From: Chloroflexota bacterium
GTDB taxonomy: Bacteria; Chloroflexota; Anaerolineae; B4-G1; SLSP01
Length of the DNA stretch: 6,908 nt
Assembly: GCA_022707665.1 (NCBI GenBank)
Contig: JAKJAE010000146.1
Location: 1 to 6,908 of the forward strand
Direction: 5' to 3'
Part shown: one piece after another, positions 5,604 through 6,908 of the stretch
Numbering within the stretch: the stretch's first letter is position 1
Layout of the letters: each line of letters begins with the position of its first letter
Program-made: the position numbers and the translations under genes
The notes under the pieces: generated by a model
Databases searched by the model: none
Told to the model about the DNA's origin: nothing
The model's input: the letters and a program-made list of their open reading frames with translations, nothing else

Positions 5604-6806
5604 TCAGTGGCCAACTTCCAGCATATAGATCTTCCGTTCCCCGTCGTGGATCGTGTCGACCGTTAGATAACGTCCATCGGCTGACCAACGGGGATGAAGA
5701 TCGCAACGCACGTCGCCCGTGGCTCCGGGCGTCTGATGGCGGAACCGGCCTACTTCGGTGATCTCGCCGGTGGCTACATTGACCAGTGCCAGGCGCTGGA
5801 CACCCTCTGCGTCGGGGTAAGTATCCGCGGCCATCCAATGTCCGTCGGGTGAGAAGTTTAGGTGACCTGCCGGCCCCATACCCACCGAGATGCGGTGAGC
5901 CTGAAACGGGTGGTGTGATTCATCGAACACGATGTACTCGTGCCCCCGCCCACACCAGTCGGCATCCACCAGGATCTCTCCCGGTGTGCGTCCCCAGATC
6001 TGATGCGAGATCGCCCCGCCTCGCCAGTAGATGTCGGAGAGGCTGCACCGGAGATCGCTGCCATCGAGCGCCATCGTGAACATATGCGTGCGCCACGGCA
6101 CCGGTGGCTCCATCTGCGGTGCCGTTCGAAAGAGGACCATCACGCGGCTGCTATCGCTGTTGAAGATCGCATGGTTTAGCCACATGTAAATGCCTGGATC
6201 CTGGGCACTAAGGTCGTAAGGATAGGGATGGCGTTCGATCATCTGCCGGTAGCTGGCGATCAGGTGCGCCGTGCCTGTGACCATGTCCACCAGGAACAGG
6301 CCATCGTTATCGAGATCTGGTGCAGGCTTCGTGCGCGGCAGGGGCGCAAGGGCGTAGGAGTAGCCCCGACGTGGGATACGCCCGAAGTTCAGGCTGACAC
6401 CCCAACGCCCGTTGTTCGAGATCGTGTAGATGGGCACGTTGAGCTGACCGATCGCGCCCCGGTCGAGGCTGTGGATGCGCGCGATCGGACGCCACTCGTC
6501 ACCCTCTTGTACGAAGTCGTTGTAGATAAACGTGCCTGGGGCCTGCTTCAGCCAGAGGGTCATCGCTCCCTGTTGGTGGCACCATGCCCGGGTCTGCGCC
6601 AGCTCGTGAAAGACGCGCGCCTCGCGATCGACGACCCCGACGCTGGCGAGTTCGCCGGGCTCGGGTAAATGATCCTGATGCGGTATCCGCAGCGCGAGGT
6701 GCAGGTGCTGTGTGGCATCCCAGGGGCAGCGGTCGTAGTAGCCGAACGTATAGTTGCCAGGTTCCGGAGTTAGGTTCACCCACTCGAATTGGGTCGATAT
6801 CTGCAT
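5604..6806 (-). CDS. Beta-propeller protein, oligogalacturonate lyase/TolB-like
   Basis: This 400-residue protein shows repeated blade signatures: YTISNNGRWGVSL (127-139), HAIFNSDSSRVMVLFR (212-227), GHLNFSPDGHWMAADTYP (314-331) and HPRWSADGRYLTVDT (371-385). The last is followed by the closing strand RKIYML. These have the SPDG-type turns of TolB/WD40-like propellers and resemble the seven-bladed cytosolic oligogalacturonate lyases (PL22-like). The opening NYTFGYYDRCPWD (18-30) and AWCHQQGAMTLWL (74-86) recur in propellers of polysaccharide-degrading bacteria. Histidines 297, 298, 314 and 371 could form a metal or catalytic site, but this is not established. No signal peptide or membrane segment is seen, so it is probably cytosolic. 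It has the strongest Shine-Dalgarno (AAGGAGG) and is the first visible gene after the promoter. A lyase acting on a uronate- or rhamnose-containing oligosaccharide is plausible; a non-enzymatic binding role remains possible. Confidence 0.75.
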   Translation of the reverse strand: MQISTQFEWVNLTPEPGNYTFGYYDRCPWDATQHLHLALRIPHQDHLPEPGELASVGVVDREARVFHELAQTRAWCHQQGAMTLWLKQAPGTFIYNDFVQEGDEWRPIARIHSLDRGAIGQLNVPIYTISNNGRWGVSLNFGRIPRRGYSYALAPLPRTKPAPDLDNDGLFLVDMVTGTAHLIASYRQMIERHPYPYDLSAQDPGIYMWLNHAIFNSDSSRVMVLFRTAPQMEPPVPWRTHMFTMALDGSDLRCSLSDIYWRGGAISHQIWGRTPGEILVDADWCGRGHEYIVFDESHHPFQAHRISVGMGPAGHLNFSPDGHWMAADTYPDAEGVQRLALVNVATGEITEVGRFRHQTPGATGDVRCDLHPRWSADGRYLTVDTIHDGERKIYMLEVGH

Positions 6807-6813
6807 GGCGATG

Positions 6814-6820
6814 CCTCCTT
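6814..6820 (-). promoter_or_regulatory. Strong ribosome binding site of the propeller gene
   Basis: AAGGAGG is 7 bases before the ATG at 6806, a perfect Shine-Dalgarno at ideal spacing. It suggests the leading gene is highly translated. Confidence 0.75.
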
Positions 6821-6825
6821 GGGTG

Positions 6826-6854
6826 ATTGTACACTCGCACGGACAGCATCACAA
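6826..6854 (-). promoter_or_regulatory. Sigma70-like promoter for the operon
   Basis: The minus strand has TTGTGA (6854-6849, 4 of 6 to TTGACA), a 17-base spacer and TACAAT (6831-6826, 5 of 6 to TATAAT). Transcription would start around 6819-6816 and give a very short leader beginning near the Shine-Dalgarno sequence. No other gap in the window shows a comparable pair, so it may drive all six genes. It is a sequence match only. Confidence 0.5.
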
Positions 6855-6857
6855 AAC

Positions 6858-6869
6858 AGCCTCCAGGCT
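6858..6869. promoter_or_regulatory. Small palindrome AGCCT-CC-AGGCT just upstream of the -35 box
   Basis: Perfect 5-base arms separated by two bases sit 3 bases upstream of the predicted -35 element. The position suits a regulator binding site, but the repeat is short and may be chance. Confidence 0.25.
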
Positions 6870-6887
6870 CTCGATCCACTGCCTGCA

Positions 6888-6901
6888 CGTGAGCGTTCAC
6901 G
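6888..6901. promoter_or_regulatory. Candidate operator: 14-base near-palindrome with central CG
   Basis: CGTGAGCGTTCACG matches its reverse complement in six of seven pairs and has a central CG, the geometry of LacI/GalR-family operators, which commonly control sugar operons. It lies 33 bases upstream of the predicted -35 box. There is no regulator gene in the window to pair it with. The remaining bases to the right edge show no gene. Confidence 0.3.
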
Positions 6902-6908
6902 CCGGCGG

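Noticed and set aside
5216..5761. Plus-strand frame spanning the oxidoreductase-propeller junction
   Set aside because: Composition typical of antisense GC-rich frames, no family resemblance, and it overlaps two well-supported genes.
6499..6900. Minus-strand frame of 133 codons starting upstream of the propeller gene
   Set aside because: It overlaps the propeller gene in another frame, is Arg-rich, and passes through the promoter and ribosome site.

Overview
The window is a GC-rich bacterial stretch with six protein-coding genes, all on the minus strand. They are tightly packed and look like one sugar-catabolic transcription unit read from right to left. The protein families suggest a free-living saprophytic bacterium that degrades polysaccharides. 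Chloroflexota, Armatimonadota and Planctomycetota-like lineages often carry such sets, but this placement is inference and no marker gene is present.

In transcription order the layout is: (1) a beta-propeller protein (6806-5604) behind a good sigma70-like promoter, a strong Shine-Dalgarno sequence and two small palindromes that could be operators; (2) an FAD-dependent oxidoreductase (5587-4304, GTG start); (3) an enolase-superfamily sugar-acid dehydratase resembling L-rhamnonate dehydratase (4285-3110); (4) an alpha/beta hydrolase (3018-2173); (5) an L-fucose/L-arabinose isomerase-family protein (2130-679); (6) a family 5 glycoside hydrolase (583 down to base 1) that runs off the left edge, so only its first 194 residues are seen. 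The gaps are 16, 18, 91, 42 and 95 bases. The two longest gaps each hold a strong inverted-repeat structure without a T-tract, so they look like RNA processing, stabilising or attenuating elements rather than intrinsic terminators.

Read together, the genes suggest intracellular breakdown of an oligosaccharide. The propeller protein (possibly a lyase) and the GH5 enzyme would free sugars, the isomerase would handle a deoxy- or aldose sugar, and the oxidoreductase, dehydratase and hydrolase would process an oxidised sugar or sugar acid. None of the six proteins shows a clear secretion signal, so the steps are probably cytosolic. No transporter, regulator, sugar kinase or aldolase lies in the window; these would have to be elsewhere. 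The substrate cannot be fixed from sequence alone. A 6-deoxy sugar such as L-rhamnose or L-fucose, or a uronate-containing glycan, is the most economical guess. No RNA genes, mobile elements or CRISPR arrays were seen.
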